This document shows, piece by piece, positions 19,018 through 29,568 of a stretch of DNA of 64,000 nucleotides. This DNA comes from Rugamonas rubra. Its GTDB lineage: Bacteria > Pseudomonadota > Gammaproteobacteria > Burkholderiales > Burkholderiaceae_D. Position 1 is the stretch's first letter; every line of letters starts with the position of its first letter. Location of the stretch: assembly GCF_900114705.1 (NCBI RefSeq), contig NZ_FOTW01000023.1:1-64000 (forward strand), given 5' to 3'. The notes under the pieces were generated by a model that did not search any database, was not told the origin of the DNA, and saw only the letters and a program-made list of their open reading frames with translations. A program made the translations under genes and the position numbers.

Positions 19018-19869
19018 ATGCGTTTTTCCGAAGACCGTTACGCCGCCCTCCCGGTCGGCGGCCAGACCGAACGCAAGATCCATGTGTGGGAACCGGCCGC
19101 GCCGCGCGCCGTCATCCTGGCGCTGCACGGCGGCATGGCCCATGCCGGCGACTACGTCACGCCGGCGCTGTATTTCCGCGCCCACGGCATCGCCACCGTC
19201 AGCTACGACATGTGCGGCCACGAGGGCGCGCACCGCGCCGACATTCCCGGTTTTCAAGTCTTCCTCGACGAAGGTGAAAAATTTTTAAGCTGGGTCAAGC
19301 GCAACTACCCCGGCCTGCCGATCTATGTGATGGGCCACTCGATGGGCGGCCTGATCGCCACCCACCTGGGGCTGGAGCGCTTCCCGGCCGATGCGGCCAT
19401 CAAGGGCTTCATCCTGTCGTCGCCGTACTACGTCAACGCGATCAAGGTCTCGCCGGTCCTGCAGGCGCTGTCCGGCGTGCTGGCCAAGCTGGCGCCGACC
19501 ATGAAGGTGCCGCTGGCGCCGCTGGCCGAGGTGCTGACGCACGACCGCGCGATCACCGCGCGCCACCAGGCCGACGAGCGCGACAACATCCGCGCCAGCG
19601 AGATCACGGTGCGCTTCGCCCACGCCCTCGGCCAGGCCCAGCTGGGGCTGGCCGACAAGCTGCCGGCCTGGCGCTATCCGCTGTTCGCCGCCATCGCCGG
19701 CGACGACCGCCTGGCCGACTCGGCCGCCAGCGAGGCGATGCTGGCCAAGTTGCCGGCCGGCCTGCTGGAACTGCACCGCTACCCGGCGAACTTCCACGAG
19801 AACTTCAACGAACTCAACCGTGAAGAGATCTTCGCCCAGATCCTCGACTGGATCGACAGGCACGGCTAG
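19018..19869 (+). CDS. Alpha/beta hydrolase (monoacylglycerol lipase-like)
   Basis: 283 residues. The oxyanion region ILALHGGMAHAG and the nucleophile elbow GHSMGG (Ser108) are clear; the acid and His lie in AIAGDDRLAD and the C-terminal PANFHENFNEL. The overall pattern fits the serine aminopeptidase/Hydrolase_4 group that contains lysophospholipases and monoacylglycerol lipases. No signal peptide, so cytosolic. The substrate is not predictable. Monocistronic as far as seen; an AT-rich gap separates it from the next gene. Confidence 0.85.
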   Translation: MRFSEDRYAALPVGGQTERKIHVWEPAAPRAVILALHGGMAHAGDYVTPALYFRAHGIATVSYDMCGHEGAHRADIPGFQVFLDEGEKFLSWVKRNYPGLPIYVMGHSMGGLIATHLGLERFPADAAIKGFILSSPYYVNAIKVSPVLQALSGVLAKLAPTMKVPLAPLAEVLTHDRAITARHQADERDNIRASEITVRFAHALGQAQLGLADKLPAWRYPLFAAIAGDDRLADSAASEAMLAKLPAGLLELHRYPANFHENFNELNREEIFAQILDWIDRHG

Positions 19870-19999
19870 GCGGATTCTTGCTTTTGTTGAATTGTTGGCA
19901 CACAATTAACAAAAAATAAGAAAATATTATCGGATTCGGTATCATGCGGGCTCGCGCCGCTTGTGCGGCACTTGCCCCGTTCACACCAAGGAATCCGAC

Positions 20000-20539
20000 A
20001 TGAAAAAGCTGTTCTGCGCCGCGCTGCTCGCGGCCTCGTTCGCCTCGGCCGCACAGGCCGAGGTCTACAATTTCTCCTACACCTTCGGCGGCAACGGCCT
20101 GGTCATCGACGGCTCGATGAACGGCACGCTGCACGGCGACCTGCTGGACGACATCTCCGACGTCAAGATCAACTTCAACGGCAACGCCTTCAGCGGCACG
20201 CTGTACCAGGCCGCCTGGAACGAGCAGACCAACAATTGGGACAACACCTTGGGCGCGGTGGTCTCCACCAACGCCGCGAAGAACAACTTCGTCTTCGTCG
20301 ACGCCAGCGAGCCGGCCAATTTCCACAACAACTACTTCTACTTCACCAACAACTCGAGCATCGGCAGCGAGGTCTTCGCCGTCAGCTACAGCCGGGGCGA
20401 CATCGCGCTGGACAACCCGGCCAACGCCCACGGCGGCTGGTCGCTGGCGGTGTCGCCGGTGCCTGAGCCGGCCGGGGGCGCCATGTTGCTGGCCGGCCTG
20501 GGCCTGATGGGCGTGCTGGCGCGGCGCCGCCGGATGTAA
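20000..20539 (+). CDS. PEP-CTERM sorting domain protein
   Basis: 179 residues. Signal peptide 1-20 (ends AAQA), a beta-rich middle of about 130 residues rich in Asn/Gly without recognised domain, then the tripartite PEP-CTERM: VPEP at 154-157, a hydrophobic helix (AMLLAGLGLMGVLA) and a terminal Arg cluster (RRRRM). Such proteins are processed by an exosortase and usually belong to exopolysaccharide/biofilm systems; the exosortase gene is outside this window. The start at 20000 follows AAGGAAT. The upstream 130 bp are AT-rich and probably hold its promoter, but no clean -35/-10 is visible. Confidence 0.93.
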   Translation: MKKLFCAALLAASFASAAQAEVYNFSYTFGGNGLVIDGSMNGTLHGDLLDDISDVKINFNGNAFSGTLYQAAWNEQTNNWDNTLGAVVSTNAAKNNFVFVDASEPANFHNNYFYFTNNSSIGSEVFAVSYSRGDIALDNPANAHGGWSLAVSPVPEPAGGAMLLAGLGLMGVLARRRRM

Positions 20540-20696
20540 GGGCGAAGGCAGTGCGCAACCGGCGGGCGCCGGCGCGGCCGTCCATGTTGCCACCGAGGGG
20601 AGTCGCTCTATGAGAGAATATGTCATCGCGTAGCCAGCGAAGGGGTGTTGCATAGCACCCGGTGACAACAGCGAACGACCACACAGAGCCTATCCC

Positions 20697-22067
20697 ATGC
20701 CAGAATTGAGTATTCAGACCTTGCGGCTACGCGACTATCGCTGCTTCGAGGATGTCGAGATCGAATTCCATGACAAGTTGACGGTACTCATTGCTTCGAA
20801 CGGGGCCGGTAAAACCTCCATTCTGGACGCCATTGCCGTCGCGTTCGGACCGTATGTGGGGGCATTCGACGAGGGGGTGGACAAGCGCTTCCTGCCCAGC
20901 GATATCCGCCTGTCCCGCGTGCGGGCGACCAGCAGCAATGAGATGGAGTACGCCGCCGGCGGCGCGTGGCTGGAGGCCACCGGCCGCATTGGCGACGCCA
21001 CATTGCGACCTTGGCGGCGCAGCCTCGCCGGTCCTGCCAAGGCCAAGACCACCAGCAAGGACGCCAAGCGGCTGACCGATTTGGGCAAGGCCTTGCAGGT
21101 TAGGGTGCGCACGCCGGATACCGAGACGGCCTTGCCGCTGCTTGCCTACTATGGCACAGGGCGGCTCTGGCAGCGCAAGAATTTGACGGACGGCGGCAAA
21201 CTGCATCGGACCACGCGCACCGTCGGCTACTCGAATTGTCTGGACCCTGCCTCTAGCTACAAGGCGCTGGTCGCCTGGTTCCGCTACTGGAGCACCAACT
21301 CGCTGAAAGCGCAGGTCGACGCCAGCAGGAACGGGCAAGCCTATCAGGCCAACGAGTTCGATGACTATATTCGTTCCGTCGCCTCGGCGGTCGATGCCTG
21401 TCTTGCCCCGGCCGGTTGGAAGGACATCGCCTATTCCCTGGCGCAGGAGCAACTTGTCGCCCACCACGACAAGCATGGTGAGCTGCCGGTGGAGCTGTTG
21501 AGCGACGGCATACGAAACATGATAGGCATGGTGGCCGATATCGCCTTCCGCGCCACCAAGCTCAATCCCCATTTCGGTGCTGCCGCGTCGAAGCGGACTT
21601 CCGGCGTCGTGCTGATTGACGAGGTGGACATGCACCTGCATCCCGAATGGCAGCAATCGGTATTGCACAGTCTGACGACGGCGTTCCCCTTGATACAGTT
21701 CATTGTCACCACGCACAGCCCGCAGGTCATTTCGTCTGTGCCCTCCGAAAGCGTGCGGGTACTGTCGGACTTCGCCGTGTTCAGCGCACCGCCGGGCACC
21801 GAGGGGGCGGAATCGTCGCGTGTGCTCAAGCGCGTTTTCGACGTGGCGCCGCGCCCGCATATCGAGGCGACTCATGAGTTGGAGCGCTATTTGGCGCTGG
21901 TCTACGCCGACCAGTGGGACAGCGCGCCGGCCCAGGCGCTGCGGGTGAAGTTGGATGAGCGTTATCGCGGCGAAGAGCCGGCGCTGACGGAGGCCGACCT
22001 GCATATCGAGAACCGGAAGTGGGAGCGCTCGCTGGAGGCCGGGGCGACGCATGAAGACCCTGCTTAA
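20697..22067 (+). CDS. Septu-like ATPase (PtuA-type, COG3950-like AAA)
   Basis: 456 residues, ABC/SMC-like ATPase without membrane part. Walker A ASNGAGKTS at 33-41, ABC-type signature LSDGIRN at 268-274, Walker B VVLIDEVDMHLHPEW at 304-318 with Glu309 catalytic, and H-loop TTHSP around His340. This is the OLD/RecF-like AAA_21 architecture. Its gene overlaps by 17 bp a TIGR02646-type HNH nuclease gene. ATPase plus HNH nuclease is the composition of the Septu (PtuA-PtuB) anti-phage system and of the PtuAB effectors of some retrons; no reverse transcriptase is present, so a stand-alone Septu-like system is inferred. Base composition is less GC-extreme than the neighbours. A weak ribosome site precedes the ATG. 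Confidence 0.8.
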   Translation: MPELSIQTLRLRDYRCFEDVEIEFHDKLTVLIASNGAGKTSILDAIAVAFGPYVGAFDEGVDKRFLPSDIRLSRVRATSSNEMEYAAGGAWLEATGRIGDATLRPWRRSLAGPAKAKTTSKDAKRLTDLGKALQVRVRTPDTETALPLLAYYGTGRLWQRKNLTDGGKLHRTTRTVGYSNCLDPASSYKALVAWFRYWSTNSLKAQVDASRNGQAYQANEFDDYIRSVASAVDACLAPAGWKDIAYSLAQEQLVAHHDKHGELPVELLSDGIRNMIGMVADIAFRATKLNPHFGAAASKRTSGVVLIDEVDMHLHPEWQQSVLHSLTTAFPLIQFIVTTHSPQVISSVPSESVRVLSDFAVFSAPPGTEGAESSRVLKRVFDVAPRPHIEATHELERYLALVYADQWDSAPAQALRVKLDERYRGEEPALTEADLHIENRKWERSLEAGATHEDPA

Positions 22068-22869
22068 GTCGGCCCCGCCGAACGAGTTGACGCGCTTCGC
22101 CACCGCCTTTCCGGCTGAAGACTGGGACAATGATTTCCGCAACTATTCAGCTGCGCCGAATCAGCCGGGACACGACTACCGTGAAATCAAGAAGCGGCTG
22201 ATCGCGGATCAAGGCGGACTGTGTGCGTACTGCGAGAGGCTGATCGCCGGCTTGTCGGTTGACCAGCAGAAGGTCGAACACATCCACCCGAAATCGGACA
22301 AGTCCAACGCCGCGCTCAACTGGGGTTTGATGTGGACGAACATCGTCGCCGTATGCACCGGTGGCGAGCACGATGACAAATCGTTGCACCCCCTGCCGCG
22401 CAATCTGAGTTGCGACTCCCACAAGAACCACTGGCTGTCGAAGGCGGCCAGGACACCCCAGTTGGCGGCGATGCTGGCCGCGTTGATCAATCCGCTGCAG
22501 CTAGCTGCTTTTCCATGCCTGTTCGATTTCGACAAGGCGGATGGGCGCCTGTTTCCGAACGACGACCTTTGTTTGCAGGTCGATGCGGCGGCCGCGCTCG
22601 CCCTGGGAACGACCAGGGAGCGTTTGACAGTCACGATAGAAACGGCGCTGAACCTCAATTGCGACAGGTTGCGCACCGAGCGCAAGCTCGTGTTGAACGA
22701 GTATAACCGGGCGGTTACCGAGGCCAGGCGGCGCAACGACATCCACTTCAAGACCAAGCTGGCGGCCCGCTGGTTCGGCAGCAGGTGGCCGAGCTATTTC
22801 ACGACGCGCCGCATCCTGTTGGGGGGCGCTGCCGAGCAGTATTTGCGCGGGATCGCGTATCGGGGCTGA
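22051..22869 (+). CDS. Septu-like HNH nuclease (PtuB-type, TIGR02646-like)
   Basis: 272 residues. The N-terminal half carries a zinc-HNH: Cys58-x2-Cys61 (CAYCE), VEHIHPKS with His77/His79, NWGLMWTNIVAVC with Asn97 and Cys102, then SCDSHK with Cys121. This matches the TIGR02646 HNH family. The C-terminal half (about 130-272) has no motif I know and may contact the ATPase. The start lies within the end of the ATPase gene (17-bp overlap) and uses the GGAGG at 22034-22038. The pair therefore makes one translational unit followed by a terminator. Confidence 0.8.
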   Translation: MKTLLKSAPPNELTRFATAFPAEDWDNDFRNYSAAPNQPGHDYREIKKRLIADQGGLCAYCERLIAGLSVDQQKVEHIHPKSDKSNAALNWGLMWTNIVAVCTGGEHDDKSLHPLPRNLSCDSHKNHWLSKAARTPQLAAMLAALINPLQLAAFPCLFDFDKADGRLFPNDDLCLQVDAAAALALGTTRERLTVTIETALNLNCDRLRTERKLVLNEYNRAVTEARRRNDIHFKTKLAARWFGSRWPSYFTTRRILLGGAAEQYLRGIAYRG

Positions 22870-22895
22870 CGCTGGCGCGGCCGTTGTTGTTGGCA

Positions 22896-22928
22896 ATGAA
22901 AAAGGACGCACGCTGCGTCCTTTTTTCA
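22896..22928. terminator. Bidirectional terminator between the Septu-like pair and gatB
   Basis: AAAAAGGACGCA pairs with TGCGTCCTTTTTT around a CGC loop; A-run on the left and T-run on the right let it serve both converging transcripts. Confidence 0.93.
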
Positions 22929-22954
22929 TTATTCCCGGCTAGCTCGCTTCACAC

Positions 22955-24415
22955 TCAGCCCGCCAGTTTTTGCTTCAGCAGCTCGGTCAGCTGGGCCGGG
23001 TTGGCCTTGCCTTTCGAGGCCTTCATGGCCTGGCCGATCAGCGCGTTGATGGCAGCCTCCTTGCCGGCGCGGTACTGCTCGACCGACTTGGCGTTGGCCG
23101 CCAGCACCTCGTTGACGATGGCTTCGAGCGCGCCGCTGTCGGAGATCTGCTTGAGGCCCTTGGCCTCGATGATGGCGTCGACCAGCTGCTCGTCGGCCGA
23201 CTTGGCCTCCCACATCGCGGCGAACACCTCCTTGGCGATCTTGTTGGAGATGGTGCCGTCGGCGATGCGTTGCAGCATCAGCGCCAGCTGCGCGGCCGAC
23301 ACCGGCGCGGCGGCGATCTCGACGCCCTCGCGGTTCAGGGTCGAGGCGACGTCGCCCATCAGCCAGTTGGCGGCCGCCTTGGCGTGGTCCTTGCCGGCCT
23401 TGGCCACCACCGCCTCGAAGTAGCGCGCCATCTCGAGCGACTGGGTCAGCACCAGCGCGTCGTAGTCGGACAGCGCGTAGTCGGCGCCGAAGCGGGCGCG
23501 CATGGCGTCCGGCAGTTCCGGCATGGCGTCCTTGACGCGGGCGATCCATTCCGGCGAGATCATCAGCGGCGGCAGGTCCGGGTCGGGGAAGTAGCGGTAG
23601 TCCTGGGCGTCTTCCTTGCTGCGCATTTCGCGCGTTTCCTTGCGGTCCGGGTCGTACAGGCGGGTCGCCTGCACCACCTTGCCGCCGTCCTCGATCAGCT
23701 CGATCTGGCGGCGCACCTCGACGTGCACGGCCTCCTCGATGAAGCGGAAGGAGTTCAGGTTCTTGATCTCGCAGCGGGTGCCCAGCTCGGTGTCGCCGAC
23801 CCGGCGCACCGAGACGTTGACGTCGCAGCGGAACGAGCCCTCCTGCATGTTGCCGTCGCACACGCCCAGCCACATCACCAGCGAGTGCAGCGCCTTGGCG
23901 TAGGCCACCGCCTCGGCGGCGCTGCGGATCTCCGGCTCGGAGACGATCTCCAGCAGCGGCGTGCCGGCGCGGTTCAGGTCGATGCCGCTCATGCCGTGGT
24001 AGTCCTCGTGCAGCGACTTGCCGGCGTCCTCTTCCAGGTGGGCGCGGGTCAGGTTGACGGTCTTGGTGACGAACTCGCCGTCCTTCTCGTAGCCGAAGGT
24101 GAGCGAGCCGCCTTGCACCACCGGGTCGGCGAACTGGCTGATCTGGTAGCCCTTGGGCAGGTCGGGGTAGAAGTAGTTCTTGCGCGCGAAGATGGACTGC
24201 GGCGCGATGGTGGCGCCGACCGCCAGGCCGAAGCGGATGGCGCGTTCGACGGCGGCCTTGTTCATCACCGGCAGCACGCCCGGCAGCGCCAGATCGACCG
24301 GGCTGGCCTGGGTGTTCGGCTCGGCGCCGAATTTGATCGGCGAACCGCTGAAGATTTTTGATTCGGTCGTGAGTTGCACGTGGTTCTCAAGACCGATGAC
24401 GACTTCCCATTGCAT
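22955..24415 (-). CDS. gatB: Asp/Glu-tRNA amidotransferase subunit B
   Basis: 486 residues, full length. tRNA-binding and glutamyl/aspartyl-phosphate-forming subunit of GatCAB, which turns misacylated Glu-tRNAGln (and Asp-tRNAAsn) into the amide form. It starts with [15 protein letters not shown] and shows [20 protein letters not shown], metal-site EEDAGKS and [12 protein letters not shown]. The YqeY-like tail domain ends in [12 protein letters not shown]. Last gene of gatC-gatA-gatB, 59 bp after gatA. Confidence 0.97.
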   Translation of the reverse strand: MQWEVVIGLENHVQLTTESKIFSGSPIKFGAEPNTQASPVDLALPGVLPVMNKAAVERAIRFGLAVGATIAPQSIFARKNYFYPDLPKGYQISQFADPVVQGGSLTFGYEKDGEFVTKTVNLTRAHLEEDAGKSLHEDYHGMSGIDLNRAGTPLLEIVSEPEIRSAAEAVAYAKALHSLVMWLGVCDGNMQEGSFRCDVNVSVRRVGDTELGTRCEIKNLNSFRFIEEAVHVEVRRQIELIEDGGKVVQATRLYDPDRKETREMRSKEDAQDYRYFPDPDLPPLMISPEWIARVKDAMPELPDAMRARFGADYALSDYDALVLTQSLEMARYFEAVVAKAGKDHAKAAANWLMGDVASTLNREGVEIAAAPVSAAQLALMLQRIADGTISNKIAKEVFAAMWEAKSADEQLVDAIIEAKGLKQISDSGALEAIVNEVLAANAKSVEQYRAGKEAAINALIGQAMKASKGKANPAQLTELLKQKLAG

Positions 24416-24474
24416 AGTGTTCTCGCTTTACTTGTTGGCCCGCGGGCCGAATTCGTTTCGGTGGTGCCGCTGTC

Positions 24475-25959
24475 TTAGATGCCGGCCGGCGCGCGCAGGT
24501 GCCAGTCGGTGGCCAGTTGGAACTGGTGGGCGACGTTGAGCAGCTTGGCTTCGCCGAAGTGCTTGCCGATGATCTGCAGGCCGACCGGGCGCTGGCTGTT
24601 CTTCTCGCCCTGGCCGAAGCCGCAGGGGATGGACATGCCGGGCAGGCCGGCCAGGCTGGTCGACAGGGTGAAGATGTCGGCCAGGTAGGCGGCCACCGGG
24701 TCGTCGGACTTGTCGCCCAGGTCCCAGGCGACGGTCGGCGCGACCGGTCCCATGATGACGTCGCAGACCGCGTTGGGGCCGTTCAGCACCGCCTCGAAGT
24801 CCTGCGCGATCAGGCGGCGGATCTTTTGCGCCTTCAGGTAGTAGGCGTCGTAGTAGCCGTGGCACAGCACGTAGGTGCCGACCATGATGCGGCGCTTGAC
24901 CTCGGCGCCGAAGCCTTCGGCGCGGGTCTTCTTGTACATGTCCTGCAGGTCCTTGTACTCGGCGGCGCGGTGGCCGTAGCGCACGCCGTCGAAGCGCGAC
25001 AGGTTGGACGAGGCCTCGGCCGGGGCGATCATGTAGTAGGCCGGGATAGCCAGCGCGGTGTTGGGCAGCGAGATGTCGACCAGGCTGGCGCCCAGCTTCA
25101 CATACTGCGCCAGCGCGGCGCGCACGGCCTGTTCGACGTCGGCCGCCAGGCCTTCGCCGAAGTATTCCTTGGGCACGCCGATGCGCAGGCCGGTCAAGGG
25201 GGCGTTCAGCTCGCGCGTGAAGTCCTCGTCGACGCCGCCTTGTTCAGGCGTCAGGCTGGTCGAGTCGCGCTCGTCGAAGCCGGCCATGGCGTTGAGCAGC
25301 AGGGCGCAGTCCTCGGCGGTCTGGGCGATCGGGCCGCCCTGGTCGAGCGAGGAGGCGAAGGCGATCATGCCGAAGCGCGAAACGCGGCCGTAGGTCGGCT
25401 TGATGCCGGTCACGCCGCAGAAGGCGGCCGGCTGGCGGATCGAGCCGCCGGTGTCGGTGGCGGTGGCGCCCGGCGCCAGGCGCGCGGCGACGGCGGCGGC
25501 CGAGCCGCCCGAGGAGCCGCCCGGCACGGCGCGGGTGTCCCAGGGGTTCTTGACGGCGCCGAAGGCCGAGTTCTCGTTGGCCGAGCCCATGGCGAACTCG
25601 TCGCAGTTGAGCTTGCCCAGGGTGACCATGCCGGCGGCCTTGAACTTCTCCACCACGGTGGCGTCGAAGGGGCTGACGTAGTCGGCCAGCATCTTCGAGC
25701 CGGCCGTCGAGCGCCAGTCGCGCGTGACGAAGATGTCCTTGTGGGCGATCGGCACGCCGGTCAGCGGCGTGGCGTTGCCGGCGGCGAGGCGGGCGTCGGC
25801 GGCGGCGGCCTGGGCCAGGGTCAGCGCGCGGTCGACGTGCAGGTAGGCGTTCAGCTGGCTCGCCTCGATGCGGTCGAGGAAGTGGCCGGCCAGTTCGGTG
25901 GCGGAGATGGCTTTGCTTTGCAGCAGAGTCGACAGCTCTTTGATGGTTTTAGTGTGCAT
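24475..25959 (-). CDS. gatA: Asp/Glu-tRNA amidotransferase subunit A
   Basis: 494 residues. Glutaminase subunit of the amidase-signature family that supplies ammonia to GatB. The Ser-cisSer-Lys triad lies in [11 protein letters not shown] (Lys), [12 protein letters not shown] (Ser cluster) and [12 protein letters not shown] (nucleophile Ser). Start 25959 (MHTKTIKEL) is the family-like one; a TTG five codons earlier is the only upstream alternative and neither has a good ribosome site. About 115 bp separates it from gatC. Confidence 0.96.
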   Translation of the reverse strand: MHTKTIKELSTLLQSKAISATELAGHFLDRIEASQLNAYLHVDRALTLAQAAAADARLAAGNATPLTGVPIAHKDIFVTRDWRSTAGSKMLADYVSPFDATVVEKFKAAGMVTLGKLNCDEFAMGSANENSAFGAVKNPWDTRAVPGGSSGGSAAAVAARLAPGATATDTGGSIRQPAAFCGVTGIKPTYGRVSRFGMIAFASSLDQGGPIAQTAEDCALLLNAMAGFDERDSTSLTPEQGGVDEDFTRELNAPLTGLRIGVPKEYFGEGLAADVEQAVRAALAQYVKLGASLVDISLPNTALAIPAYYMIAPAEASSNLSRFDGVRYGHRAAEYKDLQDMYKKTRAEGFGAEVKRRIMVGTYVLCHGYYDAYYLKAQKIRRLIAQDFEAVLNGPNAVCDVIMGPVAPTVAWDLGDKSDDPVAAYLADIFTLSTSLAGLPGMSIPCGFGQGEKNSQRPVGLQIIGKHFGEAKLLNVAHQFQLATDWHLRAPAGI

Positions 25960-26075
25960 GGCGGATCTATTCAATTCGGTCGGTGGCGGGGATCGTCGGT
26001 GCTCGGCGCGGGCCGGGCCGGCGCGCGGGCGCGGGTCCGGGGCGGGCGTGCGGGCGCGCAGGCGCGCTTAGGCGA

Positions 26076-26378
26076 TCACTCGATCACCTTGGGCACCAGG
26101 TACAGGCCGTCCTGGGTCTTCGGCGCGACGGCCTGGTAGTCGGCGCGGCGGTTGCCCTCGGTGGCGACGTCCTCGCGCAGGCGCAGGGCGATGTTGTTCA
26201 TGTGGGCCGCCAGCGGATGGCTGAGCGGCGCGACGCCGTCGGTATCGACCGCCTGCATCTGTTCGGCCAGCGCGAAGATGCCGTTCAGTTGGCCCAGCGC
26301 GGTGGCGGCCTGCTCCTCGCTCATCTCAAGTTGGGCCAGGTGGGCGATGCGTTTTACGTCGGATAGGGTCAGGGACAT
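26076..26378 (-). CDS. gatC: Asp/Glu-tRNA amidotransferase subunit C
   Basis: 100 residues. Small subunit that wraps and stabilises GatA-GatB. It shows the family features [39 protein letters not shown] and LREDV, with the C-terminal FLVPKVIE-like end (LYLVPKVIE). First gene of the gatCAB operon. The start at 26378 is preferred over a non-conserved upstream codon at 26405. Divergent from mreB. Confidence 0.95.
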   Translation of the reverse strand: MSLTLSDVKRIAHLAQLEMSEEQAATALGQLNGIFALAEQMQAVDTDGVAPLSHPLAAHMNNIALRLREDVATEGNRRADYQAVAPKTQDGLYLVPKVIE

Positions 26379-27725
<1,347 letters not shown>

Positions 27726-27732
27726 TCACCAC

Positions 27733-27766
27733 GCGGGGCCGCCAAACAGCGGCCCCGCTGCAATTT
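27733..27766 (+). terminator. Hairpin between mreB and mreC (partial terminator?)
   Basis: GCGGGGCCGC pairs perfectly with GCGGCCCCGC around CAAACA, followed by TGCAATTTT. The T-run is imperfect, so partial termination that lowers mreCD relative to mreB is more likely than full termination. Confidence 0.6.
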
Positions 27767-27825
27767 TGGATGCGGTGATAGGATAGCCGGTTCGTTGGCG
27801 CGCGAGCGCCGGATTATTGGAAGTC

Positions 27826-28989
27826 ATGGAATACAGTCCTCCGCCACTTTTCAAACAAGGCGCCTCGGCCCGGGGCAAGATGACGGTGTTCGCCTGCATA
27901 TCGATCGCGCTGCTGCTGATCGATTCGCGCATGCATTCGCTGGCCACGCTGCGCACCACCGTCGGCACCGCGCTGTACCCGCTGCAAATGGTCGCGCTGC
28001 TGCCGCGCGACGCCATCTACGGCATGGGCGATTATTTTTCCAGCCTGGCGGCGCTGGAGAAGCAGGTGCGCGAACTCAAGCGCCAGCAGATCGCCACCTC
28101 GCAGGCGCTGCAGCAGGCGCAACTCAATTCCGTTGAAAACAACCATCTGCGCAAGCTGATGGACGCGCACGAGCGCCTGCCGGTCAAGTCGATGCTGGCC
28201 GAGGTGCTGTACGACGCGCGCGACGTCAACAGCCGCAAGATCGTGCTCGACCGCGGCACCCAGCAGGGCGTCGCGCTGGGCCTGCCGGTGATCGACAACC
28301 AGGGCGTGGTCGGCCAGGTGACGCGGGTGTTCCCGTTCACCTCCGAGGTCACGCTGCTGACCGACAAGGAGCAGGCCATTCCGGTGCAGCTGCTGCGCAA
28401 CGGCCTGCGCAGCGTGGCCTACGGCCGCGGCAAGGCCGGCACGCTGGAGCTGCGCTTCACCGCGCCCAACGCCGACATCCAGGTCGGCGACATCGTCGTC
28501 ACCTCGGGCTTGGACGGGGTCTACCCGGCCGGCCTGGCGGTGGCCCGCGTCAGCCAGGTGGAGAACAGCGCCGGCGGCTCGTTCGGCGGCGTGGTCTGCC
28601 AGCCGCTGGCCGGCATCGCCAACAACACCCAGCTGCTGATCCTGATGTCGACGCCGGACCTGCCGGCCCGGCCGCCGGAGGAGGAAGTGCGCACGCTGAA
28701 AAAACACGCCGGCAAGATGGGCCCGATCAAGGAGGCGCCGAAGGAGGGCGCCGCCGCACCTGCCGCAGCGGCCGGCGCGCCGGCGGCGGCCACCGCCGCC
28801 ACCGTGATCACGCCGGCCGCCAGCGGCGCCAAGCCGGCGGCGCCGGCGCCAACGCCGGCCACCAGCGGCGCCAAGCCGGCAGCGGCCAGCGGCGCCGCGC
28901 CGGCCGCCATCGCCACCACAAGCGCCGTCAAGCCGGCGGCGGCCACCGCCGCGCCGGCCAGCACCAAACCGAAAGAGGAGGCGCGATGA
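27826..28989 (+). CDS. mreC: Rod shape-determining protein MreC
   Basis: 387 residues. Bitopic inner membrane protein with a periplasmic part that bridges MreB/MreD and PBP2. Membrane helix about 22-38, coiled coil about 65-110 (LEKQVRELKRQQIATSQALQ), beta-barrel domain about 120-280 with VLDRGTQQGVALGLPVIDNQG-type sequence. An Ala/Pro/Lys-rich tail of about 100 residues follows, with SGAKPAA repeated, which is absent from short MreC proteins. Its stop overlaps the mreD start by four bases. Confidence 0.95.
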   Translation: MEYSPPPLFKQGASARGKMTVFACISIALLLIDSRMHSLATLRTTVGTALYPLQMVALLPRDAIYGMGDYFSSLAALEKQVRELKRQQIATSQALQQAQLNSVENNHLRKLMDAHERLPVKSMLAEVLYDARDVNSRKIVLDRGTQQGVALGLPVIDNQGVVGQVTRVFPFTSEVTLLTDKEQAIPVQLLRNGLRSVAYGRGKAGTLELRFTAPNADIQVGDIVVTSGLDGVYPAGLAVARVSQVENSAGGSFGGVVCQPLAGIANNTQLLILMSTPDLPARPPEEEVRTLKKHAGKMGPIKEAPKEGAAAPAAAAGAPAAATAATVITPAASGAKPAAPAPTPATSGAKPAAASGAAPAAIATTSAVKPAAATAAPASTKPKEEAR

Positions 28990-29498
28990 ACCGCCCGCAC
29001 TATATTCTGCTGCCGGTCAGCCCGCTGTTCATCGCCTTCAGCCTGTTCTGCGCCTTCCTGCTCAACCTGCTGCCCTGGGGCGGCTTCATCGGCGCGCCCG
29101 ACTTCGTCGCGCTGGTGCTGGTGTTCTGGGGCGTGCACCAGCCGCGCAAGGTCGGCATCGGCACCGCCTTCTTCCTCGGCCTGCTGATGGACGTGCACGA
29201 CTCGACCCTGCTGGGCGAGAACGCGCTGGCCTACACGCTGCTGTCCTACTTCGCCATCATGCTGCATCGCCGCGTGCTGTGGTTCCCGCTGCTGACCCAG
29301 GCCATGCACGTGTTCCCGCTGCTGTTGCTGGCGCAGTCGGTGCAGATGCTGGTGCGCTTCTTCGCCTCCGGCAAATTCCCCGGCTGGTTCTATTTCATCG
29401 AAAGCGTGGTGGCGGTGGCCTTGTGGCCGATCGCCACCTGGCTGCTGCTGGCACCGCAGCGGCGCGCGGTCGACCGCGACCACACGCGGCCGATTTGA
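28986..29498 (+). CDS. mreD: Rod shape-determining protein MreD
   Basis: 170 residues, about five or six membrane segments, no soluble domain. Partner of MreC in the elongasome. The family look is in LNLLPWGGFIGAPDFVALVLVFWGVHQPRKVG and FLGLLMDVHDSTLLGENALAY. ATGA-type overlap with mreC ensures coupled translation. mrdA follows 70 bp later. Confidence 0.94.
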   Translation: MNRPHYILLPVSPLFIAFSLFCAFLLNLLPWGGFIGAPDFVALVLVFWGVHQPRKVGIGTAFFLGLLMDVHDSTLLGENALAYTLLSYFAIMLHRRVLWFPLLTQAMHVFPLLLLAQSVQMLVRFFASGKFPGWFYFIESVVAVALWPIATWLLLAPQRRAVDRDHTRPI

Positions 29499-29568
29499 AG
29501 CGGCTGGTTGCGGCGGCGGCGCCGCGCCGCCGTCCCACTGTGTCACTTTGAGGTGTTGAGTCCCCCGC

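Noticed and set aside
19896-19911. TGGCAC resembling a sigma-54 -24 box before the PEP-CTERM gene
   Set aside because: The -12 GC dinucleotide is absent at the required spacing (AC instead).
20540-20696. Retron msr/msd region for the PtuAB-like pair
   Set aside because: No reverse transcriptase gene is present anywhere nearby and the hairpin is too small.
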